Shown here piece by piece: positions 18,316 to 27,323 of a DNA stretch of 64,000 nt. The translations under genes and the position numbers were made by a program. Under the pieces are notes generated by a model. It did not search any database. It saw only the letters and a program-made list of their open reading frames with translations, and had not been told where the DNA came from. The stretch spans positions 34,859 to 98,858 of the forward strand of contig NZ_CANLYK010000006.1 of the NCBI RefSeq assembly GCF_947495325.1, read 5' to 3'. The DNA is from an uncultured Allomuricauda sp. GTDB lineage: Bacteria > Bacteroidota > Bacteroidia > Flavobacteriales > Flavobacteriaceae. How positions within the stretch are numbered: the stretch's first letter is position 1; every line of letters begins with the position of its first letter.

Positions 18316-20091
18316 TTGAAGCACTTACTTTTTTTGATATTAATGTTGCTTTACCTATCCTGTGAGACTCAAACAGAAGATAAGGCTTCCTCATATCAAA
18401 CATTTTATGAAACAGCGGATGGCAAAGAGACAGCCACTTACCAAGAAACCATTGATTTTTACATAAGACTTGCCAAAGATTTTCCGGAAATCAATATCCA
18501 GACCATTGGAGAAACAGACAGTGGTTACCCGCTTCACATAGTGACATTCAATCCAGATGGAGATTTTAATTTTGAACATGTAAGACAAGAAAAAGCAATT
18601 GTACTGATCAACAATGGCATTCACCCTGGTGAGAGTGATGGCATTGATGCCACAATGCTGCTATACCGGGATTTGGCCACCAAAAAAATACCCCATCCCG
18701 AAAATACTATTTTGGCCACCATCCCTATCTATAATATTGGTGGTGCCCTAAATAGAAACTCAACTACAAGGGCAAATCAAAATGGCCCGTTGGAATACGG
18801 TTTTAGGGGAAATGCCCTTAATTATGACCTGAACCGGGATTTCATAAAAATGGACTCCAAAAATGCAAAAACCTTTACGCAAATCTTTCATTTGATAAAG
18901 CCTGATGTTTTTATTGACAACCACGTAAGCAACGGAGCCGATTATCAATATACTTTAACCCATTTGTTTACACAGCATAATAAATTAGGTGGAAAACTCG
19001 GTAACTATCTTCATAAGGAATTTATGCCCAAAATGGAAAAATCATTACTGGACAAGGATTGGGACATTACCCCTTATGTGAATGTTTTTAATAGACCTCC
19101 TGAATTGGGTTTTAAACAATTTATGGACCACCCAAGATATTCGACGGGTTACACAACACTTTGGGGCACATTGGGACTAATGGTTGAAACACATATGCTG
19201 AAACCATATAGGAAAAGAGTAAGAGGCACATATGTTCTTATGGAAAGCATGATTAATATTGTTGAAAAAGAACATTCCAACTTAAAAAAACTACGAAAAG
19301 AAACATTAAATCAATATTCAGAATTATCGCAGTATTACTTTAATTGGCAGGTGGATACAACCCGAACCTCAAAACTAAATTTCAAGGGGTTTGAAGCAAA
19401 CCTAATTCCTAGTGAGGTAACTGGGCTTTCCAGATTAAAATACGACAGAGAGAAGCCCTTTACAAAAGAAGTTATATACCATAATTATTTTTTTCCTGCA
19501 GATACCATTGCGGTCCCGGCCGCATATGTCATAAAGCAAAGCTGGCAAAATATAATAGATAGGTTAAAAGCAAACCATATTCAATATTTTGAGATAGAAG
19601 AGGATACGGTCTTAGCAGTTGCATCATATAAAATATTGGACTATAACACCAGAAAAGACCCTTATGAAGGACATTATCCTCATTTCTATACAAGAGTGGA
19701 ACAGACTGAATTAAAGGTTGCATTTAGGCCAGGTGATGTTGTGGTGCCAACAAATCAATATGGAATTCGATATATATTGGAAACCCTGGAACCGCAGGCG
19801 GAAGATTCTTTCTTCAATTGGAATTTCTTTGATACCGTACTTCAACAAAAAGAAGGGTTTTCACCTTATGTTTTTGAGGATATTGCATATGATATGCTTA
19901 AAAACGATTCTATACTTCGAAATAACTTCATCGCCAAAAAAGAGTTTGATCCTGATTTTTCAGCAGACTGGTATGCCCAATTGGATTGGATCTATCAACG
20001 TTCCAAGCATAGGGAAGAATCCTATCTTAGATATCCTATATATAGAATTGAAAAGGGAAGCAAAGCGGAAGCTATTGTTGATCAGAAATAG
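18316..20091 (+). CDS. M14-family zinc carboxypeptidase-like lipoprotein
   Basis: The 591-residue protein starts with a lipoprotein signal (Lys2, hydrophobic run, lipobox LSC near residue 16), so it should be lipid-anchored in the envelope. The M14 zinc site is visible: IHPGESDG with His about 103 and Glu about 106, the Asn-Arg pair in NYDLNRDF, the third ligand His in DNHVSNG and a candidate catalytic Glu in VETHML. The C-terminal half has no domain I can name. TTG at 18316 is required to include the full signal peptide. It ends overlapping the convergent Nudix gene by 20 bp. Confidence 0.87.
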   Translation: MKHLLFLILMLLYLSCETQTEDKASSYQTFYETADGKETATYQETIDFYIRLAKDFPEINIQTIGETDSGYPLHIVTFNPDGDFNFEHVRQEKAIVLINNGIHPGESDGIDATMLLYRDLATKKIPHPENTILATIPIYNIGGALNRNSTTRANQNGPLEYGFRGNALNYDLNRDFIKMDSKNAKTFTQIFHLIKPDVFIDNHVSNGADYQYTLTHLFTQHNKLGGKLGNYLHKEFMPKMEKSLLDKDWDITPYVNVFNRPPELGFKQFMDHPRYSTGYTTLWGTLGLMVETHMLKPYRKRVRGTYVLMESMINIVEKEHSNLKKLRKETLNQYSELSQYYFNWQVDTTRTSKLNFKGFEANLIPSEVTGLSRLKYDREKPFTKEVIYHNYFFPADTIAVPAAYVIKQSWQNIIDRLKANHIQYFEIEEDTVLAVASYKILDYNTRKDPYEGHYPHFYTRVEQTELKVAFRPGDVVVPTNQYGIRYILETLEPQAEDSFFNWNFFDTVLQQKEGFSPYVFEDIAYDMLKNDSILRNNFIAKKEFDPDFSADWYAQLDWIYQRSKHREESYLRYPIYRIEKGSKAEAIVDQK

Positions 20092-20680
20092 ATCTATTTT
20101 CAAACAAAATTCTAATATTGAAATAGGAGTTTTCCAAAGCCTTTTTAATTTTTTTGGGTCCCTTCCATTTCACCTTCATAATTCCTTCATCTTTTTGTCC
20201 TACAAGCTTTCCAGAATAGGTGGTATACATGGCAAACCAATGTACTTGTTTTAATCTGTACTCCCCATTCCTTTTAAAAACGTGATAAGTCGTGCGTAGA
20301 AACTTTTCAATCTGAAGGTCTCGAACACCTGTTTCTTCCTCAACCTCCCTTATCGCTGCTTTCTCAATAGATTCCCCCTTATCTACCTTGCCCTTTGGCA
20401 AATCCCATTTATCATTTCTATAAATAAACAAAACCTTGCCTTTAGGGTTGGTCACAAATCCTCCTCCAGCAACAACAACAGGAATTTTATGCATAAAAAC
20501 ATCCAGCATTTTCTCTTCGTCTGGGTGATAAATGTATGCTTCAGACAGTCTTCCTTTTGCCAACGAGTCTATAGCCATCAGTATAGAGTCACCATCCAAT
20601 GAAAAGAGATTACCATTAGTATTGTCTTGGAGCTCATTTGTTAAAATTAGTAGAGACTCATTAACAAAAACTTTATACAT
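20072..20680 (-). CDS. Nudix hydrolase
   Basis: Hydrolyses nucleoside-diphosphate-linked compounds. The Nudix box is complete at about residues 105-127: GKVDKGESIEKAAIREVEEE followed by TG. An N-terminal extension of about 70 residues precedes the Nudix fold, beginning MYKVFVNESLLILTN. The ATG at 20680 is chosen because upstream codons in frame overlap pyrE and lack conservation. It is divergent from pyrE with only 7 bp between the two start codons. The substrate cannot be read from the sequence. Confidence 0.88.
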   Translation of the reverse strand: MYKVFVNESLLILTNELQDNTNGNLFSLDGDSILMAIDSLAKGRLSEAYIYHPDEEKMLDVFMHKIPVVVAGGGFVTNPKGKVLFIYRNDKWDLPKGKVDKGESIEKAAIREVEEETGVRDLQIEKFLRTTYHVFKRNGEYRLKQVHWFAMYTTYSGKLVGQKDEGIMKVKWKGPKKIKKALENSYFNIRILFENRSISDQQ

Positions 20681-20683
20681 TTG
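20676..20683 (+). promoter_or_regulatory. Candidate -7 element immediately before pyrE
   Basis: TACATTTG matches TAnnTTTG and ends 4 bp before the pyrE ATG at 20688. If used, the transcript would start at or inside the start codon, giving a leaderless mRNA. The element overlaps the first codon of the divergent Nudix gene. No -33 TTG is seen. Confidence 0.4.
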
Positions 20684-20687
20684 CGCA

Positions 20688-21326
20688 ATGGTTTTAAACA
20701 AGGACACTGCCAAAAAAACAGCCGAACTTCTATTACAAATTAATGCAATTAAGTTGGAACCCGAAAATCCTTTTACATGGGCTTCTGGCTGGAAATCTCC
20801 TATTTATTGTGACAACAGGGTTATGCTTTCTTATCCTGAAATACGAAATTTTGTTCGGGAAGAAATGGCAAAACAAGTAGAGACCCTCTATGGAAAACCC
20901 GATGTTATCGCAGGGGTTGCCACAGGCGCCATAGGAATTGGAATTTTGGTAGCAGAAGCATTAGGGCTCCCTTTTATTTATGTTAGGCCAGAACCGAAAT
21001 CCCACGGAAGGCAAAACCAGATTGAAGGATATTTGGAATCAGGACAAAATGTTGTTGTTATTGAAGATTTAATAAGCACAGGTAAGAGCAGTTTAAATGC
21101 GGTTAAGGCCTTAAAGGCCCAACAGGCTAATGTAAAGGGGATGATAGCTATTTTCACTTATGGATTTTCAGTTGCATCGGATAATTTCACCAAGGAAAAT
21201 ATAGAGTTACATACGCTGTCTGACTATGACCACCTAATTGAACAAGCTTCCGAAACAAACTATATAAAAGAATCACATCTACAAACCCTATTGCAATGGA
21301 AGTCAGATCCAAAGCAATGGAAATAA
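20688..21326 (+). CDS. pyrE: Orotate phosphoribosyltransferase
   Basis: Makes orotidine monophosphate from orotate and PRPP in pyrimidine synthesis. The 212-residue protein has FTWASGWKSPIYCDNR near residue 26, GVATGAIGIG near 80, RPEPKSHGRQNQIEG near 101 and the PRPP loop VVVIEDLISTGKSS near 121. The ATG at 20688 begins MVLNKDTAKK. An upstream in-frame extension to 20532 lies over the Nudix gene and is not conserved-looking. The following SRPBCC gene starts 9 bp after its stop. Confidence 0.96.
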   Translation: MVLNKDTAKKTAELLLQINAIKLEPENPFTWASGWKSPIYCDNRVMLSYPEIRNFVREEMAKQVETLYGKPDVIAGVATGAIGIGILVAEALGLPFIYVRPEPKSHGRQNQIEGYLESGQNVVVIEDLISTGKSSLNAVKALKAQQANVKGMIAIFTYGFSVASDNFTKENIELHTLSDYDHLIEQASETNYIKESHLQTLLQWKSDPKQWK

Positions 21327-21335
21327 ATCTATACC

Positions 21336-21731
21336 ATGCATATTGAAATCCCAGAAAAGAAAGTTGCCAAAAGTGATAAAGTAGTATTTGATTTCTTGAC
21401 GGACATCAAAAATTTTAAAATCCTTATGCCGGATAATATAGACAAGTTTGAGGTTTTGGATGAAAAAACATTCAGGTTTGCTTTAAAAGGTATGCCAGAA
21501 CTTGTGCTACGATTAAAGGAGCAGTTTCCGCATGAAAAAGTAGTTTTAGGTGCCGCAAGCGATAAATTACCCTTCACACTCACCGCAAATATTAGCAATT
21601 TGGGAGATGATGAAAGCAGTGTGGTTTTGAGTTTTGAAGGAGAGTTCAATGCAATGATGGCCATGATGATTAAAACACCGATCACCAACTTCATGGAAAC
21701 ACTTTCCTCAAACATGGATAAAATAAGTTAA
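21336..21731 (+). CDS. SRPBCC-fold protein, function unknown
   Basis: The 131-residue protein has the pattern of the START/SRPBCC helix-grip fold: an N-terminal strand ending in an Asp-Phe-Leu helix (VFDFLTDIKNFKILMP), a run of beta-strands, and a long C-terminal helix rich in Met (GEFNAMMAMMIKTPITNFM). Such folds bind hydrophobic ligands. It starts 9 bp after pyrE, so it is probably co-transcribed with it. Its 3' end overlaps birA on the other strand by 4 bp. I know no experimentally defined role. Confidence 0.72.
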   Translation: MHIEIPEKKVAKSDKVVFDFLTDIKNFKILMPDNIDKFEVLDEKTFRFALKGMPELVLRLKEQFPHEKVVLGAASDKLPFTLTANISNLGDDESSVVLSFEGEFNAMMAMMIKTPITNFMETLSSNMDKIS

Positions 21732-22471
21732 TAGAGTAAGGACACTTCCTTTAATCCATACTCTTTTAAAACTTTATCCTCAAGTTCTAGGATGAGTTTT
21801 CCTGAAGGTGACACCCCACGTACAAAGCCCATAAAAACTTGGTTTTTCCCATCTTTAAAAGTTGAAGGTTTATCTTTTCGGAACAAACGTTCGTGATATT
21901 CCGGCAATATTTGGGTCACAGTTTTTGATTCTACACCTACAAATCGGGATTTTAACTTTTTCAAAATCTCCTGTAAAAGCTCATCCAAATAAAATTGTTT
22001 TCCAGTTAGGGATTTTAACGAAGCTACTTTTTCCAGGTTTTCAAATGAAATCTGATTCACATTTAACCCAATTCCAATGATTGAATTTTGAATCAATTTA
22101 CCTTTAAGGGTATTTTCAATTAAAATACCACACACTTTAGACGAACCTGACATAATGTCGTTGGGCCATTTCACTCTTAAATCAGGTATGCCCAGCTGCT
22201 TTAAAACATCAAAAATAGCCAAGGAAACACAGATGTTCAGGTTAAATTGATGTGCGACTTGCAAAGACTCAAATTTTTTCAATACACTAAAAGTCAAGTT
22301 CTTACCATCATCAGACTGCCATTCGGTGCCCATTTGCCCCCTACCCTTACGTTGTTTTTTGGCAACAACCGTGGTATAATCTCCCAAATCTTGTGAAAGT
22401 AATAAACCCTTTAAATAAAGGTTTGTTGAGTCCGTGGCATCAAGTTTGATTATTTGTGTTTGTTCTCCCAA
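21728..22471 (-). CDS. birA: Biotin--[acetyl-CoA-carboxylase] ligase
   Basis: Attaches biotin to carboxyl-carrier proteins. The 247-residue protein has the catalytic domain only and lacks the N-terminal DNA-binding domain of E. coli BirA, so it should not be a repressor. The motifs are DSTNLYLK (about residue 14), the adenylate-binding KKQRKGRGQMG (about 39), VKWPNDIM (about 102) and GILIEN (about 116). The best start is TTG at 22471, because no ATG occurs before conserved sequence. It is divergent from rsfS with 81 bp between starts. Confidence 0.93.
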   Translation of the reverse strand: MGEQTQIIKLDATDSTNLYLKGLLLSQDLGDYTTVVAKKQRKGRGQMGTEWQSDDGKNLTFSVLKKFESLQVAHQFNLNICVSLAIFDVLKQLGIPDLRVKWPNDIMSGSSKVCGILIENTLKGKLIQNSIIGIGLNVNQISFENLEKVASLKSLTGKQFYLDELLQEILKKLKSRFVGVESKTVTQILPEYHERLFRKDKPSTFKDGKNQVFMGFVRGVSPSGKLILELEDKVLKEYGLKEVSLLY

Positions 22472-22525
22472 AGTGGTGTGTCCAATGTTATGTTAAAAAC
22501 TAGGGCTAAGAAAACAAAAAAAATA

Positions 22526-22533
22526 TAACTTTG
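22526..22533 (+). promoter_or_regulatory. Candidate -7 element upstream of rsfS
   Basis: TAACTTTG matches TAnnTTTG, 19 bp before the rsfS ATG. A -33 TTG at the expected spacing is not apparent. Confidence 0.45.
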
Positions 22534-22552
22534 TAGAAACTAAAATATTTGA

Positions 22553-22930
22553 ATGCAGAAAACGAAAGCTAGCGCAGATGAACTGATTGCCTTAATATTA
22601 CATGGAATTGAAGAAGTTAAGGGAGATGATATAAATCTTCTTGATCTTAGGGAGATTGAAAATACAGTTTGCGACTACTTTATTATCTGCAATGGTACTT
22701 CCAATACACATGTTAACGCAATTGTTTCATCTATTCAGAAAACCGTCAGCAAAGCCATACACGACAAGCCTTGGCATGTTGAAGGGTCTGAAAATGCAGA
22801 ATGGATTTTGATGGACTATGTAAATGTTGTTGTTCATGTATTTCAAAAACACATTAGGGAATTCTACGACATAGAGGGGCTTTGGGGTGACGCTAAAGTA
22901 ACAATGGTGGAGAGCAGCTACAATTCTTAA
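22553..22930 (+). CDS. rsfS: Ribosome silencing factor RsfS
   Basis: Binds uL14 on the 50S subunit and blocks subunit joining when growth slows. The 125-residue length fits the family. Signatures are INLLDLREIENTVCDYFIIC (about residues 27-46), the conserved W-H-V-EG block near residue 75 (KPWHVEGSENAEW), and VHVFQKHIREFYDIEGLWGDA near the C-terminus. It is followed 6 bp later by ftsH, an arrangement I recall from other Bacteroidota. Confidence 0.95.
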   Translation: MQKTKASADELIALILHGIEEVKGDDINLLDLREIENTVCDYFIICNGTSNTHVNAIVSSIQKTVSKAIHDKPWHVEGSENAEWILMDYVNVVVHVFQKHIREFYDIEGLWGDAKVTMVESSYNS

Positions 22931-22936
22931 AAAAAA

Positions 22937-24880
22937 ATGGCAAAAGACAACAACAATTCTAATACTCCTAAGAAACCTCGTTTTAGTTCTTGGTGGATTT
23001 ACGGTGTGGTAATCGCATTAATTATCGGTTTTCAATTTTTTGGAGGGAATAGTTTCTCCAGCACAGAAAAAACCACGACCTCAGAACTACAAGAGTATTT
23101 AAGAAATGGAGACATTTCCGAAATCTTGATTATAACAAATGCAAGACAGGCAAAGGTATTCTTGACTGAAGAAGCACTTCAAAAAGATGTGCACAAAAAT
23201 GTTTCGGAGAAACCTTTTAATTTTTCTGCAGGAAAAATTCCACAGTACATTTTGGACTATGGAGACCTTCAAAATTTTGAGGACGAAATAAAAAGCATCA
23301 AAAAAGAAAACAATCTTGATACAATTGTTGATTTTGATACAGAGTCAAACGTTTTAGGAGAGTTATTGCTCTCACTACTTCCATTTGCATTGATTATAGG
23401 TATTTGGATTTACCTGATGCGAAGAATGTCTGGCGGTGCCGGCGGTGGTGCTGGAGGTCAGATTTTCAATATAGGAAAGTCAAAAGCAAAACTGTTTGAT
23501 GAAAAAACAGATACCAGAACTTCATTCAAAGATGTTGCAGGACTAGAAGGAGCAAAAGAAGAGGTTCAAGAAATTGTAGAATTCCTTAAGCACCCGGATA
23601 AATACACTTCTTTAGGAGGAAAAATACCCAAAGGAGCTCTATTAGTAGGACCTCCTGGAACCGGTAAAACCCTTTTGGCCAAAGCAGTGGCAGGAGAGGC
23701 TAAAGTTCCTTTTTTCTCGCTATCAGGCTCAGACTTTGTGGAAATGTTTGTTGGTGTAGGTGCTTCAAGGGTTCGTGACCTTTTTAAACAAGCAAAGGAT
23801 AAATCCCCTGCAATAATCTTTATAGATGAAATCGATGCCATAGGTCGAGCAAGAGGAAAAAATAATTTCACAGGTTCCAATGATGAACGTGAAAACACGC
23901 TGAATCAACTACTGACCGAAATGGACGGTTTTGGCACAAATACCAATGTTATTGTACTTGCCGCTACCAACCGCGCAGATGTATTGGATAAGGCATTGAT
24001 GCGGGCAGGTCGTTTTGACCGTCAAATTTATGTTGACCTTCCAGACATAAGGGAAAGAAAAGAGATTTTTGAAGTTCACCTACGTCCTATAAAGACTGCA
24101 GAAACCCTCGATTTGGATTTTCTTGCCAAACAAACGCCTGGTTTCTCTGGAGCGGATATTGCAAATGTTTGTAACGAAGCGGCTTTAATTGCAGCCCGTA
24201 AGGAAAAGAAAGCGGTAAATAAGCAAGATTTCTTGGATGCTGTAGATCGAATTGTGGGAGGCCTTGAGAAGAAAAATAAAATAATAACTGTAGAAGAGAA
24301 AAAGACCATTGCTTATCATGAAGCTGGTCATGCAACCGTAAGTTGGATGTTGGAACATGCCGCACCCTTGGTAAAAGTAACCATTGTACCTAGAGGGCAG
24401 TCTCTTGGTGCAGCTTGGTATTTACCGGAGGAACGCTTAATTGTCCGCCCAGAGCAAATGCTGGATGAAATGTGTGCAACTATGGGAGGAAGAGCAGCGG
24501 AACGTGTTATTTTCGATAAAATATCTACAGGTGCATTAAGTGATTTGGAAAAGGTGACCAAACAAGCGAGGGCCATGGTTACCATTTACGGTCTTAATGA
24601 GGAGTTGGGGAATATTACGTATTATGATTCCTCTGGGAACAATGAATATGGGTTCACTAAGCCTTACAGTGAGGAAACAGCCCAGAAAATTGACGAGGAA
24701 ATATCAAAAATGATAGAGGAACAATATCAGCGGGCTATTAAACTGTTGGCTGACAATAAGGATAAACTAAAGGAGTTGGCAGATAGACTTTTAGAAAAAG
24801 AAGTTATCTTTAAGGATGATTTAGAAAAGATTTTTGGAAAAAGACCTTTCGAAAAAGAAGAATTGGAGCCAACCGAGTAA
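22937..24880 (+). CDS. ftsH: ATP-dependent zinc metalloprotease FtsH
   Basis: Membrane AAA+ protease that extracts and degrades membrane and regulatory proteins. The N-terminus has a helix at about residues 17-33, a periplasmic domain and a second helix near 135-158. The AAA domain shows Walker [17 protein letters not shown] (about 238), Walker [10 protein letters not shown] and the second region of homology with ATNRADVLD and RAGRFDRQ. The zinc motif HEAGH has its first His at about 461. The 647-residue protein is full length and acidic at the C-terminus. Confidence 0.98.
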   Translation: MAKDNNNSNTPKKPRFSSWWIYGVVIALIIGFQFFGGNSFSSTEKTTTSELQEYLRNGDISEILIITNARQAKVFLTEEALQKDVHKNVSEKPFNFSAGKIPQYILDYGDLQNFEDEIKSIKKENNLDTIVDFDTESNVLGELLLSLLPFALIIGIWIYLMRRMSGGAGGGAGGQIFNIGKSKAKLFDEKTDTRTSFKDVAGLEGAKEEVQEIVEFLKHPDKYTSLGGKIPKGALLVGPPGTGKTLLAKAVAGEAKVPFFSLSGSDFVEMFVGVGASRVRDLFKQAKDKSPAIIFIDEIDAIGRARGKNNFTGSNDERENTLNQLLTEMDGFGTNTNVIVLAATNRADVLDKALMRAGRFDRQIYVDLPDIRERKEIFEVHLRPIKTAETLDLDFLAKQTPGFSGADIANVCNEAALIAARKEKKAVNKQDFLDAVDRIVGGLEKKNKIITVEEKKTIAYHEAGHATVSWMLEHAAPLVKVTIVPRGQSLGAAWYLPEERLIVRPEQMLDEMCATMGGRAAERVIFDKISTGALSDLEKVTKQARAMVTIYGLNEELGNITYYDSSGNNEYGFTKPYSEETAQKIDEEISKMIEEQYQRAIKLLADNKDKLKELADRLLEKEVIFKDDLEKIFGKRPFEKEELEPTE

Positions 24881-24931
24881 TCTATTCTTCTAGATTAATG
24901 TCAATTTAAATAAATGCCCTTGATACCATAA

Positions 24932-25540
24932 ATGGGAGTTTTTGATAAGCTTTTTGGAGGTGGTAAAAAGGTTTCCAAGGAAACTGTGGAAACACGTGGG
25001 GATTATATGCCCAATTTAAAGATTCCCGTGGATGAAAAATTCACAATCTACTTCAAGAAAAATGGAGGCAAGTTCATTTATTGTGAAAATGAACTCGAGG
25101 TTTCCGATGCATTACAAAGCATAATTTCTGAAAACGATTGGCAAAGTCATTTTTTTTATACACTTGACCAACGATTACAAAGTCGGTTTTCTTCTGAAAA
25201 AATTCAGTTTACCACAAACCGAAAAGAAAGCGATATTTTCTTTACTACCTGCGAGCATTTAGTGGCCCATAATGGCTCTATTTTAGTGTGTTCAAACCAA
25301 ATCAAGGAAAAAAAACTTGATGAACTCCCCTCCAATCTAATTGTATTTGCCACGACAAGTCAGCTAGTAGATTCAATAAGTGAGGCTTTGAGAATCATTA
25401 AAGAAAAATATAAGAAAAATATTCCTAACAATATTACCACGCTCAAGCACTTTGAACCCACTCCAGAAAACAAAAATGATTTCCTTTCCTACGGAAGTGC
25501 TTCAAAAAATGTATATCTTTTACTGCTAGAAGACTACTAA
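24932..25540 (+). CDS. LUD-domain protein
   Basis: The 202-residue protein resembles the LUD (LutB/LutC, DUF162) fold. The conserved block DIFFTTCEHLVAHNGSIL near residue 105 and the strand LIVFATTSQLVDSI near residue 140 support this. In lactate utilisation systems LUD proteins are part of an iron-sulphur lactate dehydrogenase, but this one stands alone between ftsH and cdsA, so a different role is likely. MGVFDKLFGGGKK at the N-terminus is a short amphipathic segment that could touch the membrane. It ends 4 bp before cdsA. Confidence 0.78.
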   Translation: MGVFDKLFGGGKKVSKETVETRGDYMPNLKIPVDEKFTIYFKKNGGKFIYCENELEVSDALQSIISENDWQSHFFYTLDQRLQSRFSSEKIQFTTNRKESDIFFTTCEHLVAHNGSILVCSNQIKEKKLDELPSNLIVFATTSQLVDSISEALRIIKEKYKKNIPNNITTLKHFEPTPENKNDFLSYGSASKNVYLLLLEDY

Positions 25541-25544
25541 TGGC

Positions 25545-26348
25545 ATGAAAGAAATTCTAAGGCGCTCTATTACAGGAGTTATCTATGTGGTGCTCCTAAT
25601 GGGGACCGTTTTTTTAAACTCAGATGCTTTTGATTTTCTTTTTATGGCATTTGGACTCGCTTGTCTTTATGAATTTAAGAGGATTGTACAGCTAAAGGGG
25701 TATTACATCTTTATTGCGTATTTGGCACTTTGGTGGGCATTTATCTATTTAATCCATGACACCACCCTAATTACCATTCTAATGTTATTGACCATAACAG
25801 TGGATTTGGCATTGCTTGCTTTTTTATTCACCAAAAAAAATGAAAAACTCACTGATTTTCAGAAATTTATTGTTGCCGTTTTTTATATAGGTGGAGGGTG
25901 TATCTTTTTAACCATGATTCCCTATAAACAAAACAATTTTGCTCAATTTTTAATTATGGGCATATTTATTTTAATCTGGGTAACCGATACTTTTGCCTAT
26001 CTGGTAGGCAGAACTCTGGGTCGTACAAAACTTTATCCTGCAGTTTCTCCAAAAAAAACCATTGAAGGTTCTTTAGGAGGTCTTATTTTTGCATGGATAG
26101 CTGCATATATTTTATCAAGATATGAGCCTAGTCTAACCTTGAACGAATGGTTAGTTCTTGCTACAGTTATTGTTATTGCAGGAGGTTTAGGCGATTTGTT
26201 GGAATCTAAATTCAAGCGTGCAGCTGGGGTAAAGGACAGTGGAGCCATATTACCAGGGCATGGCGGAATTTGGGATCGTTTGGATAGTCTTGTGTTTGCT
26301 GCACCATTTGCATATTTGGTTTTAAATATATTTTCCTATGTTTCATAA
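25545..26348 (+). CDS. cdsA: Phosphatidate cytidylyltransferase
   Basis: Integral membrane enzyme making CDP-diacylglycerol, the precursor of phosphatidylethanolamine and acidic lipids. Seven or eight hydrophobic helices span the 267 residues. The family signature at the C-terminus is split between SPKKTIEGSLGG (about residue 168) and GDLLESKFKRAAGVKDSG plus LPGHGGIWDRLDSL (about 216-247). It starts 4 bp after the LUD gene and overlaps psd by 11 bp, a clear phospholipid operon. Confidence 0.96.
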   Translation: MKEILRRSITGVIYVVLLMGTVFLNSDAFDFLFMAFGLACLYEFKRIVQLKGYYIFIAYLALWWAFIYLIHDTTLITILMLLTITVDLALLAFLFTKKNEKLTDFQKFIVAVFYIGGGCIFLTMIPYKQNNFAQFLIMGIFILIWVTDTFAYLVGRTLGRTKLYPAVSPKKTIEGSLGGLIFAWIAAYILSRYEPSLTLNEWLVLATVIVIAGGLGDLLESKFKRAAGVKDSGAILPGHGGIWDRLDSLVFAAPFAYLVLNIFSYVS

Positions 26349-27003
26349 AGAGGGTCAAAAAATTATAATTGTCACTTTTCTTATTGTGGTTACCATTTTA
26401 TTTTCCGCTCAACATTTCATCAACATTGAGTGGCTAAAAATAGCTGTTCAAATTGCGGCCCTGATTTTATTGATTTTGATATTACAATTCTTTAGAAATC
26501 CGAAAAGACCCATCACCCCAAATTTCAATGAAATACTTGCTCCGGTAGATGGTAAAGTTGTTGTTGTTGAAGAGGTGGAAGAACCTGAATATTTCAAGGG
26601 CAAACGCCGACAGGTTTCTATATTTATGTCTCCTTTGAATGTTCATGTTACACGCTATGCGGCCAGCGGTACGGTTACCTACTCAAAATATCATCCAGGA
26701 AAATATTTGGTTGCTTGGCACCCCAAATCAAGTACAGAAAATGAACGCACTACAGTTGTTCTACACACTCCCAAATTTGGAGAAATTGGATACAGACAAA
26801 TTGCGGGTGCACTTGCACGCCGCATCGTGAATTATGCGGAGGAAGGCGAACAAGTAACCCAAGGACAAGACGCTGGATTTATTAAATTTGGTTCTAGAGT
26901 GGATTTGTTATTACCATTAGATTGTGATATAGCCGTAAAACTGGGCCAAAAAGTGGTTGGAGCCAAGACTTGCATTGCAGCTCTTAGAAAAAAGGATGAC
27001 TAG
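26338..27003 (+). CDS. psd: Phosphatidylserine decarboxylase, short (archaeal-type) proenzyme
   Basis: Decarboxylates phosphatidylserine to phosphatidylethanolamine. The 221-residue protein has two N-terminal hydrophobic helices (about residues 8-50) and the soluble domain with APVDGKVVVVEEV and FMSPLNVHV. The cleavage motif is FGSRVDLLLP, where Ser about 186 should become the pyruvoyl group after self-cleavage. The short form lacks the long N-terminus of E. coli Psd. It overlaps cdsA by 11 bp and the next gene by 8 bp. No pssA is present in this window. Confidence 0.95.
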   Translation: MFHKEGQKIIIVTFLIVVTILFSAQHFINIEWLKIAVQIAALILLILILQFFRNPKRPITPNFNEILAPVDGKVVVVEEVEEPEYFKGKRRQVSIFMSPLNVHVTRYAASGTVTYSKYHPGKYLVAWHPKSSTENERTTVVLHTPKFGEIGYRQIAGALARRIVNYAEEGEQVTQGQDAGFIKFGSRVDLLLPLDCDIAVKLGQKVVGAKTCIAALRKKDD

Positions 27004-27259
27004 TAAAGCATTACATAAAAAGTTTGAAGAGGCGGTAGCTTATGTAAATAGCTATAAAGAACCTCTTCCAGCTGATCTTTTGCTAAAACTGTACGCCTAT
27101 TATAAAGTAGCAAACAGAAATTTTGGAAATCCTGGGAGTAAAACCCCACTTATAAACGCTTTTAAGGCAAACGCCATGATTCAAGCGCAAAACATCAGCA
27201 TTAAAGAAGCAATGAAATCTTACGTAGAATTGGTTGAAAAGGAAATTAAGAAGCCCTAA
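26996..27259 (+). CDS. Acyl-CoA-binding protein
   Basis: The 87-residue protein matches the four-helix acyl-CoA-binding domain. KKFEEAVAYVNS is helix 1, KLYAYYKVA carries the Tyr and Lys that contact CoA, KANAMIQAQ corresponds to the W-A-W region with changed residues, and AMKSYVELVEKE is helix 4. The ATG at 26996 is favoured over an upstream in-frame start in psd because the domain begins there. It overlaps psd by 8 bp, so translation is probably coupled. Such proteins are common in eukaryotes and found in only some bacteria. Confidence 0.85.
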   Translation: MTSKALHKKFEEAVAYVNSYKEPLPADLLLKLYAYYKVANRNFGNPGSKTPLINAFKANAMIQAQNISIKEAMKSYVELVEKEIKKP

Positions 27260-27323
27260 GAAGCTAATTCTAAGGTCATATCCTCGTTTTCAAAATAGGC
27301 GAAATATATTCCCTAGAATTCTA

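Noticed and set aside
20532..20687. 52-residue N-terminal extension of pyrE
   Set aside because: It overlaps the Nudix gene on the other strand and the normal PyrE N-terminus starts at 20688.
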